A stretch of DNA of 46,564 bases from Chloracidobacterium sp. UBA3360 (GTDB lineage: Bacteria; Acidobacteriota; Blastocatellia; Pyrinomonadales; Pyrinomonadaceae), in contig DEQS01000077.1 in NCBI GenBank assembly GCA_002360555.1, positions 1-46,564 on the forward strand, in the 5' to 3' direction. Under the pieces are notes generated by a model, which was not told where the DNA came from, made no database searches, and saw only the letters and a list, made by a program, of their open reading frames with translations. Made by a program: the position numbers and the translations under genes. The first letter of the stretch is position 1. Each line of letters opens with the position of its first letter. This document shows positions 33,753 through 42,419 of the stretch, piece by piece.

Positions 33753-35369
33753 TTAATCGATCTTTCCGTTAAAGTTTGCCAGTTGAACGACGATGTCGTC
33801 GATAAGAGAGGTTCGCTGGGCGGGGATGGGCACGCCGTTGACTACAAATGAGACGACAAGCTGCTCGCCGCCGGCGGTTGTCAGATAGCCAGACAATGCC
33901 GAGACCTGATCGATAGTGCCGGTCTTGCCGCGCATATTTCCCTCGGCGGCTGTTCCCTTGAATCTATTTCTCAGTGTTCCGTCCACTCCGCCGATCGTCA
34001 GGCTGTCGCGCCATGCTTGGGCATTTTTGCTCTGCTTTGCCATGTAGGTGTAAAGCGTGACGACCGCTGATGGCGTGATCAGATCATGCCTTGATAAGCC
34101 GCTGCCGTCGTATTGGACGATGCCGTCATCGGCGACGCCGATCTGTTTCATAAAGCCTTTAACAACACCCAGCCCGAGCTGGTCGCTATTGCCGCTGCCG
34201 CCATTTTTACGGCCTATTTGTTCGCCAAGTGTCCACAGGAGCGTCTCGGTGTACATATTTTGGCTTGGCTTCATCGTTTTTGCGGCGATGACCGACAGCG
34301 GCGGCGATTCGACGGTGCCGAGATTGATAGCGGGCGGAGCAGGGCAGTTTGGGCAAGGTGCTTCCGCCGGGCTATTTGTAACTTTGGCGGCACCGGTAAC
34401 GATGATGCCGCGAGCTGCGAGCCGCTGTTTTAGCATATCAACAAACAGATCCGCGACGTGGGTGAATGCAAAAGACACTGTCTTTGTCTTTGCCCCGATG
34501 GGAATATTGCCTGTCACCTCGAAGACATTTTGATTGATCAATTTTACGATCCTTACGGTGTCGCTGCCGCCGGTCGTGCATTTATTGATAAAGCGGACAA
34601 GTTGTGTCCCGGGCGCGACGGAAACAAGACACGACTGTCCGGACGAAGTCGGTGCAACGCTTATATCGACGACATTATCGTTGAGCGGCAGCGCCGAGAT
34701 CTCGGTGCCGTAATATGTGTGCAGATCGTCCCATTCCCAACCCTCAGGGATGGCGAAGCCGCGAAAATAGCTCTCGTCGCCGATCACGTTACCCTCGATC
34801 TTTTTCACGCCTGCGGCGGCGATCTTGTCTACGATGCGATCGATCGGTCGGTAATAGTTGCTGACGCCCGGAAACGCCGGGTCGAAAGAAGTCGATTGTG
34901 AAATATCGCCCCGGCCGGTGACACGCAGGTCACCTTTGATTACCCCGTCGGCGTCGGGGACGTTTGTCGATGTGATCGACGTGACGAATTTAAAATCCGG
35001 CCCCAACCGCTCAAGAGCCGTCGCGACGGTGAAATTTTTCATATTCGACGCCGGCATGTAGTATTTTTCCGAGTCGTTTTCAAATACCACCTTGCCGCTG
35101 TTGAGTGACACTATCTTGACGCCCACGCGCCCGCGTCTGACCTCGGGTGAAAATAGCCGTTGGCGTATCTTTGCCTGTAGATCTTCGAGAGTCTGTACCG
35201 GTCGGGGCGTTGGTGTTGCGGCTGGCGTTGGTGATGCTGCTGGTTTTGGCGTCGGTGTCGGGAACGCAGGGATCGACGAACCGGCTGATGTCCGGCCGGC
35301 AAAGCCGAACGATACGATCGCCATAACCAAAAACGAGCCCAAAATTAGAACATGCCTGTTATATTTCAT
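33753..35369 (-). CDS. dacB: D-alanyl-D-alanine carboxypeptidase/endopeptidase, PBP4 type (S13)
   Basis: The 538-residue penicillin-binding protein trims or cuts cross-linked peptidoglycan peptides outside the membrane. It has a signal-like N-terminus, a Pro/Thr-rich stalk (residues about 36-58, PTPTPKPAASPTPAATPTPR), and the class C core with SNMK (S108 to K111), DGSGLSRHDLIT for the second motif and MRGKTGTIDQ for the KTG motif. The big insert between the first and second motifs is normal for PBP4. With mpl next door, wall turnover and recycling lie together. The two are convergent, so the link is by location only. Confidence 0.93.
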   Translation of the reverse strand: MKYNRHVLILGSFLVMAIVSFGFAGRTSAGSSIPAFPTPTPKPAASPTPAATPTPRPVQTLEDLQAKIRQRLFSPEVRRGRVGVKIVSLNSGKVVFENDSEKYYMPASNMKNFTVATALERLGPDFKFVTSITSTNVPDADGVIKGDLRVTGRGDISQSTSFDPAFPGVSNYYRPIDRIVDKIAAAGVKKIEGNVIGDESYFRGFAIPEGWEWDDLHTYYGTEISALPLNDNVVDISVAPTSSGQSCLVSVAPGTQLVRFINKCTTGGSDTVRIVKLINQNVFEVTGNIPIGAKTKTVSFAFTHVADLFVDMLKQRLAARGIIVTGAAKVTNSPAEAPCPNCPAPPAINLGTVESPPLSVIAAKTMKPSQNMYTETLLWTLGEQIGRKNGGSGNSDQLGLGVVKGFMKQIGVADDGIVQYDGSGLSRHDLITPSAVVTLYTYMAKQSKNAQAWRDSLTIGGVDGTLRNRFKGTAAEGNMRGKTGTIDQVSALSGYLTTAGGEQLVVSFVVNGVPIPAQRTSLIDDIVVQLANFNGKID

Positions 35370-35403
35370 CGTGTAGATTTTAATGCATTAAATGCTGCTA
35401 GAC

Positions 35404-35438
35404 AAAAAAAAACAACGGCAGCCTGAGCCGCCGTTGTT
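35404..35438 (-). terminator. Rho-independent terminator of the large secreted protein gene
   Basis: On the minus strand AACAACGGCGGC (35438-35427) pairs with GCTGCCGTTGTT (35422-35411) at 11 of 12 positions around a four-base loop, followed by a run of nine T (35412-35404, sharing its first two with the stem). It starts 28 bases after the stop of the 699-residue gene. Confidence 0.9.
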
Positions 35439-35465
35439 CCATAGATCGGACGATCACCAGCGCGA

Positions 35466-37565
35466 TCAATTTGCCACAAAATTTGCATTAGCAATATTGT
35501 CGCTGATCATCATCGAATTTGGCGTAAACGAAAAACGTTTTGCCGACACACGAATGGTGTACATAGCGCCGGCGGGGATGTTGTTTATCACATAGTAGCC
35601 GTTGCGGTTAGCGATACCGGTTCCAATTACCGATCCGCCCGCCGTCTCGATCGTGACAGCGGCGTTGGTCACCCCACGGCCACCTGCGGTCGTCACGCGG
35701 CCTGATACGGAAACATTTGCCGCACTCGGGCCCTGTATCTGGACGACCATCGGTGAACCGGTCTTAAAGAAACCTATCGTCGCATCTGCGGTAGTCGGCG
35801 GTCGGTTCGAATCAAAGCGGAAATTGTAGAGCGTACCCCAACGGATCGCATTGGCATTCTGATTCTGAGCAAATGTCTCTGAGTTCCAAGTCATCGCTCC
35901 ACCGGCCTGTGATTGTGCCCACGCAGCGTTGCTAAATCCTAAGCTATTAAACGTACCGTCATTTGCCCATGCAGGATGCTGTACCGGAGCGTGAAAGCCG
36001 ACATTACTGATGCTCGCCCCTCCGCCGACGGCGACGCTGAATAACTGGATCGCACGGTCGAGATTTTGGTTATAGACAGCATATTCGTAATGCCACACAC
36101 CGGCAGACGGATTTGTTACCTTATACGCCACATAAGCAACGCCGTCGGTGCCGGAGGCAGGTTTAACCTCGACGATCGTAGCTCCGGTCCATCCATTAAT
36201 TGCAGACTTTTGCCGGACTGTGTTGCCTACAACCGAAAAAGTAAATGGGCTTGCGGAGTTCGACACGTTGTATTGCCGATACGAGACATTGTTATACATA
36301 TTGCACTCGCCCGGATGGCTCTGGCACCATGCATATTCATGCGGGGTCACATACTGGCCTTCGGCAAAGTATGTGGCACCGGGATTCTGTGCAGGGATAA
36401 GATCATTGACCTCGGTAAGGATGCGATGCGACGGCCCTACGTGGCTATGGCCTGTGTGTGAGTTTGCCGTGTTCGGATAGGCACCCGTAAAAGGATTGAC
36501 CCAAGCCCGCGAGCCAAGACCGGTCTGGCTCGAATTGTTGCCCACAGAGTACGGGTCGGAACAGCCGGTTCCTAGAGCCGTGCCATTTGGATTGGCAACA
36601 CATCCAAGCCCACATAAATTATTCTGCAGCGCCGTAAAGGCATGCTTAAGGCTCGATTGGCCAACCTGTTCAAAGCGGTCCGTATTAGTTGCTCCGCCGC
36701 TCATACGATAAAGGTTCATCGGAATAACAGGATGGTCGACCTGCGGCATTGCGAACCAATTTAGAGGCACGACACCAAAGTTACATGAGTCAGTAGCGAT
36801 GGCCAGGCCAACCTGCGTTCCAACCTGAGAGCCGACCTGACTGAGACCTGAAACGTCCCCCACAACGACGTCGGGCCCGGGTACTGTTCCGGCATCCGGG
36901 TCGTTTGTTGGCGGCAGAACCTCCGACTTTACATCGCCGTCAACGATCTGGGTAATTTCGATCGCGCGCATCGTGGCATTTATCGAAATTTCACCAACGA
37001 TGGTACCGGCGTCTGCAGGGCGGCCAAGCTCCGCGGCAAATTCTTTTGATACTAATAACCGTCCGCCATGTATGCTGAGCGAATTTGTCGCAGGGGTAAA
37101 TTCGTATTCAGATCCTTCAATATTAAAAAAGGTAAAGCCCGTTTTGCCGTCACGAACGGCCATTTCATAACCGGAGCCCCATGGCAAGTATTCAACCACC
37201 AGCTGCTGGTAAGACGCACCCAGTTTTGTCGGCAATGATGCCGAATTATGCGGAATGATGTCCATCGAGCTCGGCAGCGGCCCACGGAGTTCGTCGTTGA
37301 AAACGAGGATCTTAAAAAAAGCGCCTTCGCTGGCGTCAAATCTTAGCTCGCTCGGCTGGGATCCTTTTGCCTTGGAACTGCGGTTGAGCTTATTTAGATC
37401 GAGGTTCATCGTGACGCCGCCGTTGGCGACGATCATCTTCTGAAGCGTGCCGGTGCTGTTATCCGCAGTCTGTTTGTCGGTCGCAGTAACTAGATCGGTC
37501 GAACTGCCATTGAAGAAAAACGTGAGCGGCAATATGACGCTGAGAATCAATTTCAACATAATCAA
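35466..37565 (-). CDS. Large secreted protein with C-terminal carboxypeptidase-regulatory-like domain
   Basis: The 699-residue product has a signal peptide (LILSVILPLTFFFNGSST) and a long middle region rich in Gly, Asn, Ser and Thr without a known catalytic motif. Middle landmarks include GSRAWVNPFTGAYP, GHSHVGPSHRILTEVNDLIP and YVTPHEYAWCQSHPGEC, with cysteines and many His, so metal binding is possible. The C-terminal 75 residues (SGRVTTAGGRGVTNAAVTIE to the end) form a carboxypeptidase-regulatory-like beta-sandwich common in cell-surface proteins. I infer a cell-surface or secreted role, with function unknown. There is no PEP-CTERM tail. It ends in a strong terminator and is divergent from the polyferredoxin gene. 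Confidence 0.8.
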   Translation of the reverse strand: MIMLKLILSVILPLTFFFNGSSTDLVTATDKQTADNSTGTLQKMIVANGGVTMNLDLNKLNRSSKAKGSQPSELRFDASEGAFFKILVFNDELRGPLPSSMDIIPHNSASLPTKLGASYQQLVVEYLPWGSGYEMAVRDGKTGFTFFNIEGSEYEFTPATNSLSIHGGRLLVSKEFAAELGRPADAGTIVGEISINATMRAIEITQIVDGDVKSEVLPPTNDPDAGTVPGPDVVVGDVSGLSQVGSQVGTQVGLAIATDSCNFGVVPLNWFAMPQVDHPVIPMNLYRMSGGATNTDRFEQVGQSSLKHAFTALQNNLCGLGCVANPNGTALGTGCSDPYSVGNNSSQTGLGSRAWVNPFTGAYPNTANSHTGHSHVGPSHRILTEVNDLIPAQNPGATYFAEGQYVTPHEYAWCQSHPGECNMYNNVSYRQYNVSNSASPFTFSVVGNTVRQKSAINGWTGATIVEVKPASGTDGVAYVAYKVTNPSAGVWHYEYAVYNQNLDRAIQLFSVAVGGGASISNVGFHAPVQHPAWANDGTFNSLGFSNAAWAQSQAGGAMTWNSETFAQNQNANAIRWGTLYNFRFDSNRPPTTADATIGFFKTGSPMVVQIQGPSAANVSVSGRVTTAGGRGVTNAAVTIETAGGSVIGTGIANRNGYYVINNIPAGAMYTIRVSAKRFSFTPNSMMISDNIANANFVAN

Positions 37566-37725
37566 TTAATATTTCGGATGCTAAGAACCCCTTAAAACAA
37601 TGGACAAAAATTAGTGGACGGCTACGCAAAACGTAGAGTAGCATTTTACACTGAAATCGGTACTTTTTTCCAGTCCTAATTTACTATGCGGTTGCGGCAT
37701 TAGTTTGACGCCCCAAAATCAATTT

Positions 37726-39654
37726 ATGAAAAGCGGTTGTGAGACCAAAGAGTTAAAAGCGAAGCGGTCGGTAAGTCTGCCGATACTCGCGGGCGGTTCG
37801 ACGCAGCCCAACGAAATACGTGCCTCAAAAAACAGCCGCTGGCGCGCCGTTGCGCTAATTTCGCTCAATCTGCTGATGATCGCGCATGTCATCCAATGGT
37901 GGATAACGGGCTCGACCATCTCACCGATCGAGCCGTCCGAAGCTATGTACACGCTGCAGAACGGGGCGGTTAACGCGGGGGTGATATTTTTCACTTTGGC
38001 GATACTCGCAACGTTGGTCTTTGGCCGGTTCGTCTGCGGATGGGGATGTCATATCGTGTCATTGCAGGATCTTTGCGGCTGGCTGATGAAAAAGATCGGC
38101 ATTACGCCGCGTCCGTTTCGCTCGCGGCTGCTCGTCTATGTGCCGCTGATCGTTGCTCTCTATATGTTCGTCTGGCCGACGGTCGTCAGGTACTTTCTCA
38201 AACCGCCAGCCGAGCCTCTGTTTCCACAATTTACAAACCACATCGTCACAACAGAATTTTGGGCGACATTTCCGACGGTCGCGGTAGCGATCCCGTTTCT
38301 GTTTATTTGCGGTTTTATGACCGTTTATTTTTTGGGAGCAAAAGGGTTTTGCACGTACGGCTGTCCCTATGGCGGCTTTTTTGGTGTCGCAGACAAATTT
38401 GCTCCCGGCAAGATACGTGTCACCGACGCTTGTAATCAGTGCGGGCATTGCACGGCGACCTGTACGTCAAACGTGATCGTCCACGCTGAGGTGAAAGAAT
38501 TTGGTATGGTCGTCGACCCAGGCTGTATGAAATGCATGGACTGCGTCAGCGTATGCCCAAACGACGCTTTGTATTTTGGTTTTGGAAAGCCTGCAATTCT
38601 TGCCGGCCCGATTAGAGACGACGTTTCTAAGATCAAGATAAACTATTCGCTCACGTGGCCCGAAGAGATCGGGGCTGCTGTTGTATTTGCCGCGAGTTAT
38701 TTCGCGGTCTGGGATGTCTATCAACTCGTGCCGATGCTGATGTCGCTCGGCATCGCAATGGTCACGACGTTTATCGCAGTACGGACGTATAAACTATTCC
38801 GTACAAAGGACCTATCGTTCCACCGTTACAATCTAAAAGCGGCTGGAACGATCAAAAAAGCCGGATGGGTATTCCTAATATTTGCGGTTTTGTGGCTTGG
38901 GTTGACGGCTCACAGCGGTTTTATCAACTATCACGAGAGACAAGGGGCAGCCGCGTTCCAGTTGATCAAGATACCCGACGAGCTTGCCCTTGCACAACTT
39001 GATCCAAAACAGTGGATCGATCAGAGCGACCGCAATAATATCGCTGGCGGCCGTGAGCATCTGACAACCGCGATGAAAGCCGGACTTTTTGTTAACGAAA
39101 CGATCGCTCCGAAGCTTGCTTGGATGGAATACCTATTGGGAAATGCCGGACGTGCTGTCGAATTGCTCGAAAGAGCCGCTGCATACCAAACCGGCCAAGG
39201 CAAGGCTCTGTCGCTTTATTACAAAGGGGCGATCCTGAACCGGCTCGGGCGGTATGACGAGGCAATTACTAGTCTCGATAAAGCGATGGCCGAACGCCCG
39301 GATCTGGCAACGGCGCTGGAGGAAAAAGGCGTTTCGTTGTGGCAATTGGGCCGTCGAGACGAGGCTGTTGCGGCTTGGAATAGTGCAGTCAAAGCAAATC
39401 CGCGTTTGCCGATCGCAAATAGTATGCTTGCCGGTGCTGCAGCATTGATGAAGACGACCGATCCAGCCCCATACGAAAAACAGGCCGATCAGGTAACCCC
39501 GAACGACCCGCATTTTCATTATCTGCTTGGGCTACGTATGGAAAGCGTTGGCATGTATGAGCTTGCCGAAAAGCACTTTTCACGAGCGGCCCAGCTTGAT
39601 CCAAAATTTCGCTCACGCCGCGAGATCGAGATGATGTCGCGGCCGAGAAAATAA
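37726..39654 (+). CDS. Membrane polyferredoxin (NapH/NosR-like) with C-terminal TPR repeats
   Basis: From ATG 37726 the product is 642 residues; an in-frame TTG at 37705 would add seven. The first half has several membrane helices with the NapH/NosR-type loops VCGWGCH and FCTYGCPYGG, then two ferredoxin [4Fe-4S] motifs, CNQCGHCTATC and CMKCMDCVSVCP. After further helices the last third consists of TPR units (RLGRYDEAITSLDKAM, QLGRRDEAVAAWNSAV). NapH/NosR-like proteins pass electrons from quinol to periplasmic acceptors. The TPRs suggest a partner protein outside, but no reductase gene lies next to it. It converges with nrdJ, seven bases apart. Confidence 0.9.
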   Translation: MKSGCETKELKAKRSVSLPILAGGSTQPNEIRASKNSRWRAVALISLNLLMIAHVIQWWITGSTISPIEPSEAMYTLQNGAVNAGVIFFTLAILATLVFGRFVCGWGCHIVSLQDLCGWLMKKIGITPRPFRSRLLVYVPLIVALYMFVWPTVVRYFLKPPAEPLFPQFTNHIVTTEFWATFPTVAVAIPFLFICGFMTVYFLGAKGFCTYGCPYGGFFGVADKFAPGKIRVTDACNQCGHCTATCTSNVIVHAEVKEFGMVVDPGCMKCMDCVSVCPNDALYFGFGKPAILAGPIRDDVSKIKINYSLTWPEEIGAAVVFAASYFAVWDVYQLVPMLMSLGIAMVTTFIAVRTYKLFRTKDLSFHRYNLKAAGTIKKAGWVFLIFAVLWLGLTAHSGFINYHERQGAAAFQLIKIPDELALAQLDPKQWIDQSDRNNIAGGREHLTTAMKAGLFVNETIAPKLAWMEYLLGNAGRAVELLERAAAYQTGQGKALSLYYKGAILNRLGRYDEAITSLDKAMAERPDLATALEEKGVSLWQLGRRDEAVAAWNSAVKANPRLPIANSMLAGAAALMKTTDPAPYEKQADQVTPNDPHFHYLLGLRMESVGMYELAEKHFSRAAQLDPKFRSRREIEMMSRPRK

Positions 39655-39661
39655 CCGGGGC

Positions 39662-42166
39662 CTATTTACACTTGGAATAACCGCAATCACGGCAGGACTC
39701 GCACCCCGAGGCAAATTCCAATTGTCCGCGACACTCGGGGCATTCGCCGATCATGCTCGACATCTTGGTCGTCTCTTCGCCGACCATCTTGCCCATCGCT
39801 CTTTCGGATTCAGGCAGCTTATTCAACCGGCGGTCGATGAGCAGCAGACACTCGGCGACGGCTTGCTCGGGTGACGTGAGCAGGCGTTCGTTAAACCATA
39901 CGGCGTGCGTCGCCGTGACCTTGTCGAGGCTGCGGGCGACGTCCTTGGCATCAAACCCGCCGCGAAGCATCTTCGACGCAAGCAGCCCAACGCCTGCACT
40001 GATCGGCCCGGCGACAAACACCTCGAGAATACGCTCGCCATCGTGATTGACGGTCACATAAAGATTTTGCCCCTCAAATGGAATGCGCCATGTCGAGCCC
40101 TGCAGCTCTCTGGGTCTTTCGACTCGAGAAGGAGAAGAGGTGAGGAGGGGAAGAGGCGATGTGGAAAATGACGTCTCCTCTTCGCCTTTTCCGCTCTTCT
40201 CCTCTTCCCGTTTCATCGTGTTCAGCACCTGCCCCTCGCGGCTGCCGTCGCGGTAATAGCTGACGGCTTTGCAGCCGAGTTTGCGGGCGAGATGGTAGAG
40301 TTCATCGACTGATTCGACCGTGTCGTCGGTCGCTCCGTTGCAGGTTTTTGAGATCGCGTTATCGACGTGCTTTTGTGCGGCGGCGAGTACCTTGACGTGC
40401 TCGATCGAACTGATGTCCATCGCCGAGATAAAGTGCGGCGGCAGATCGGCTTCGTGTTCGACGACAAATTCGGCGGCGGCTTTGATCGACTCTTCATCGG
40501 TCTGATCGACGGTGATGCCGAGAGCCTCAGCGGCCGGGGTGTGGACGTAGGTTCGCGTTCCAAGCGTGTCTTGGCGGACATACGCCCAAGAGAAATTTGG
40601 TTCGATGCCCGACGAAGTCTCAGCCACGAGCGAGATCGTTCCTGTCGGGGCGATCGTCGTCACCTCGTAATTTCGCGGCGTCAGCGGTATGTCACGCGGG
40701 ATGCCGATGTCCTCGTAGATGAATTTTGCATACGCGTCACGATTGGCTTCGAATTCGGGAAATACACCTTTCTCTTTACCTAATCGGAGCGATGCGAGCC
40801 ACGATTCGCGGCGGACAAAGCTCATTACTTTTTCCATCAGTTCGAGCGACTCGTCGCTGCCATAGGTCACACCGAGCTTTAGACAGAGGTCGGCAAAGCC
40901 CATGATACCGAGGCCGACCGGACGTGTGCGTTTGACGACATCGTCGATCTCCGGCAGCGGAAAATAGCCCGCATCGACAACATTATCGAGAAACTGCGTC
41001 GAGAGCTGCGTCACTGTTGACAGACGTTCCCAATCGACGATCCCGTCGCCGTCGGTCGTCTTAGTGAAAAATTTTGCGACATCGATCGAGCCGAGATTGC
41101 ATGAATTATTAAAATGCAGCTGCTGCTCGCCGCATGGATTGCAGGCATAGATCGGGCCCATCGACGCCATCATGTGGTTGTGGCGGTTGACCTCGTCGAT
41201 AAAAATAATGCCGGGCTCCGCGTATTTGTGGGCCGAGGCGATGATGCGGTTCCAGATGTCGGGTGCAAAGACCATCCCGGGCATCGGCGGCTCTTCGATC
41301 GTGCAATCAGAGATGTCGGCGGTCTCAAAAGCGAGTTTGTCGGCAAATGTTGCGGTCGTACCGTCAGGACGGCGATAAACGACATAATCTTTACCGGTTG
41401 CGGCGTCAAAAACAGGTTGGGTCCACGGCTCGCCCTTAAATTCGGTCTGAAACCACGTGCCGCTATCGACCGCGTCCATAAAGAGGTCCGAAACGGTCAC
41501 CGAAATATTAAAATTTGTCAGGCTCGTCTGATCGTTTTTCGCGTGGATAAAACGCAAAATGTCGGGGTGCGTTACCGCCAAAATGCCCATGTTAGCACCG
41601 CGTCGAACGCCGCCCTGTTTAACGACCTCGGTCGTCTGGTTGACGATGTTCATGAACGAAACCGGGCCTGAAGCGACGCCGCGTGTCGAATTGACCATCG
41701 ACCCCGCCGGCCGCAGAAATTCATATGTCATACCCGTTCCGCCACCCGTTTGGTGGATGATCGCGACATTTTGGGCGTGCTCCATAATGCCCTCGATCGA
41801 ATCGGGGACGTTTAGGACGAAACACGCGGCGAGTTGGCCTTTGGGTTTACCGGCGTTGACTAGACACGGCGTGTTTGGGATGAATTCACGTGCGAGCATG
41901 ACGTTCATCATCTCGTTGTAAAAGAGCTTTTGCTTGAACGGCTCGGTCTCGGCCGTAGCGACGTGGCCGACAACGCGGCGGACGATATCGCCCCACGTTT
42001 CGAGCGGCTCGCCCTTTTCGTCCTTGAGCGAATAACGCATCGCAACAACCTTTTCGGCATTACGGCCAAGCGGAGCGATGTCGCGTGCCGGGGCTGTGCC
42101 GGCACCACTGCCGACGCCATTTTTGTCGAGAAAACTATTGATAGCCGACTCAAAAACTGTGCTCAT
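39662..42166 (-). CDS. nrdJ: Vitamin B12-dependent (class II) ribonucleoside-diphosphate reductase
   Basis: The 834-residue enzyme makes deoxyribonucleotides with adenosylcobalamin. Catalytic cysteines are Cys115 (QLAACFV) and Cys356 (NNSCNLGS) as the redox pair and Cys345 (NPCGE) as the thiyl-radical residue; the 11-residue step from 345 to 356 matches the Thermotoga enzyme. Substrate-loop motif APTGTISLVAETSSGIEPNF is intact. Near residue 640-680 a Glu/Lys then Ser/Pro-rich segment is coded by a purine-rich palindrome and looks inserted. The C-terminus has a four- to six-cysteine zinc ribbon (CPECRG, CESCRDCGYSKC). Upstream lie NrdR boxes and a promoter; no small subunit gene is present, as expected for class II. 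Confidence 0.97.
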   Translation of the reverse strand: MSTVFESAINSFLDKNGVGSGAGTAPARDIAPLGRNAEKVVAMRYSLKDEKGEPLETWGDIVRRVVGHVATAETEPFKQKLFYNEMMNVMLAREFIPNTPCLVNAGKPKGQLAACFVLNVPDSIEGIMEHAQNVAIIHQTGGGTGMTYEFLRPAGSMVNSTRGVASGPVSFMNIVNQTTEVVKQGGVRRGANMGILAVTHPDILRFIHAKNDQTSLTNFNISVTVSDLFMDAVDSGTWFQTEFKGEPWTQPVFDAATGKDYVVYRRPDGTTATFADKLAFETADISDCTIEEPPMPGMVFAPDIWNRIIASAHKYAEPGIIFIDEVNRHNHMMASMGPIYACNPCGEQQLHFNNSCNLGSIDVAKFFTKTTDGDGIVDWERLSTVTQLSTQFLDNVVDAGYFPLPEIDDVVKRTRPVGLGIMGFADLCLKLGVTYGSDESLELMEKVMSFVRRESWLASLRLGKEKGVFPEFEANRDAYAKFIYEDIGIPRDIPLTPRNYEVTTIAPTGTISLVAETSSGIEPNFSWAYVRQDTLGTRTYVHTPAAEALGITVDQTDEESIKAAAEFVVEHEADLPPHFISAMDISSIEHVKVLAAAQKHVDNAISKTCNGATDDTVESVDELYHLARKLGCKAVSYYRDGSREGQVLNTMKREEEKSGKGEEETSFSTSPLPLLTSSPSRVERPRELQGSTWRIPFEGQNLYVTVNHDGERILEVFVAGPISAGVGLLASKMLRGGFDAKDVARSLDKVTATHAVWFNERLLTSPEQAVAECLLLIDRRLNKLPESERAMGKMVGEETTKMSSMIGECPECRGQLEFASGCESCRDCGYSKCK
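40126..40210. repeat. Purine/pyrimidine palindrome inside nrdJ
   Basis: A left arm of GAGAAGGAGAAGAGG-type units (40126-40158) faces a right arm of CTCCTCTTC-type units (40174-40210). On the minus strand it codes a Glu/Lys-rich then Ser/Pro-rich stretch just before the C-terminal domain. The GGAGAAGAGG unit recurs in the exosortase gene near 45843. Confidence 0.75.
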
Positions 42167-42271
42167 ATTTTTGACCTTTGGGTTATGTGTACAGACAATT
42201 CGATTTAATGCTATTTTAACATCCCTAACAGCATTGCCAAAATTTTTTGCGACAAATTATGTGTCTTGGAG

Positions 42272-42304
42272 CTTGAGGATCTACATTAACAAAACACCCT
42301 CAAG
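42272..42304 (-). promoter_or_regulatory. Hairpin at the predicted 5' end of the nrdJ transcript
   Basis: CTTGAGG (42304-42298, minus sense) pairs perfectly with CCTCAAG (42278-42272) around a 19-base loop. The predicted first transcribed base is about 42305, so the RNA would begin with this stem. It may protect the 5' end or take part in control. Confidence 0.45.
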
Positions 42305-42311
42305 TGACTGA

Positions 42312-42340
42312 ATTTTAATAAGGTCGAGGGACAAAGTCAA
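42312..42340 (-). promoter_or_regulatory. Promoter of nrdJ
   Basis: On the minus strand TTGACT (42340-42335) and TAAAAT (42317-42312) are five-of-six matches to the -35 and -10 consensus, with an ideal 17-base spacer. The leader to the nrdJ ATG is about 140 bases. No cobalamin riboswitch core is seen in it. Confidence 0.75.
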
Positions 42341-42350
42341 TACTTTTTTT

Positions 42351-42366
42351 GCACAAGATATTGTGC
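42351..42366. promoter_or_regulatory. NrdR box 1 (promoter-proximal)
   Basis: GCACAAGATATTGTGC has perfect six-base arms and fits the NrdR consensus (ACACWATATATWGTGT) at all key C-W-A and T-W-G positions. It lies 10 bases upstream of the predicted nrdJ -35. NrdR is the widespread repressor of ribonucleotide reductase genes; its own gene is not in the window. Confidence 0.8.
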
Positions 42367-42381
42367 CTTAATTGCTCGTAG

Positions 42382-42397
42382 TAACTACTTGTAGTTA
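42382..42397. promoter_or_regulatory. NrdR box 2 (distal)
   Basis: TAACTACTTGTAGTTA has perfect six-base arms and keeps the C-W-A and T-W-G core. The gap to box 1 is 15 bases, so the centres are 31 bases or three helical turns apart, the usual layout for paired NrdR boxes. Confidence 0.7.
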
Positions 42398-42419
42398 TAC
42401 CAGTTACGATCTTAGATCT

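Noticed and set aside
42167..42305. Cobalamin riboswitch in the nrdJ leader
   Set aside because: A B12-dependent enzyme makes it tempting, but no B12-box-like core is seen and the leader is too short for a full riboswitch.
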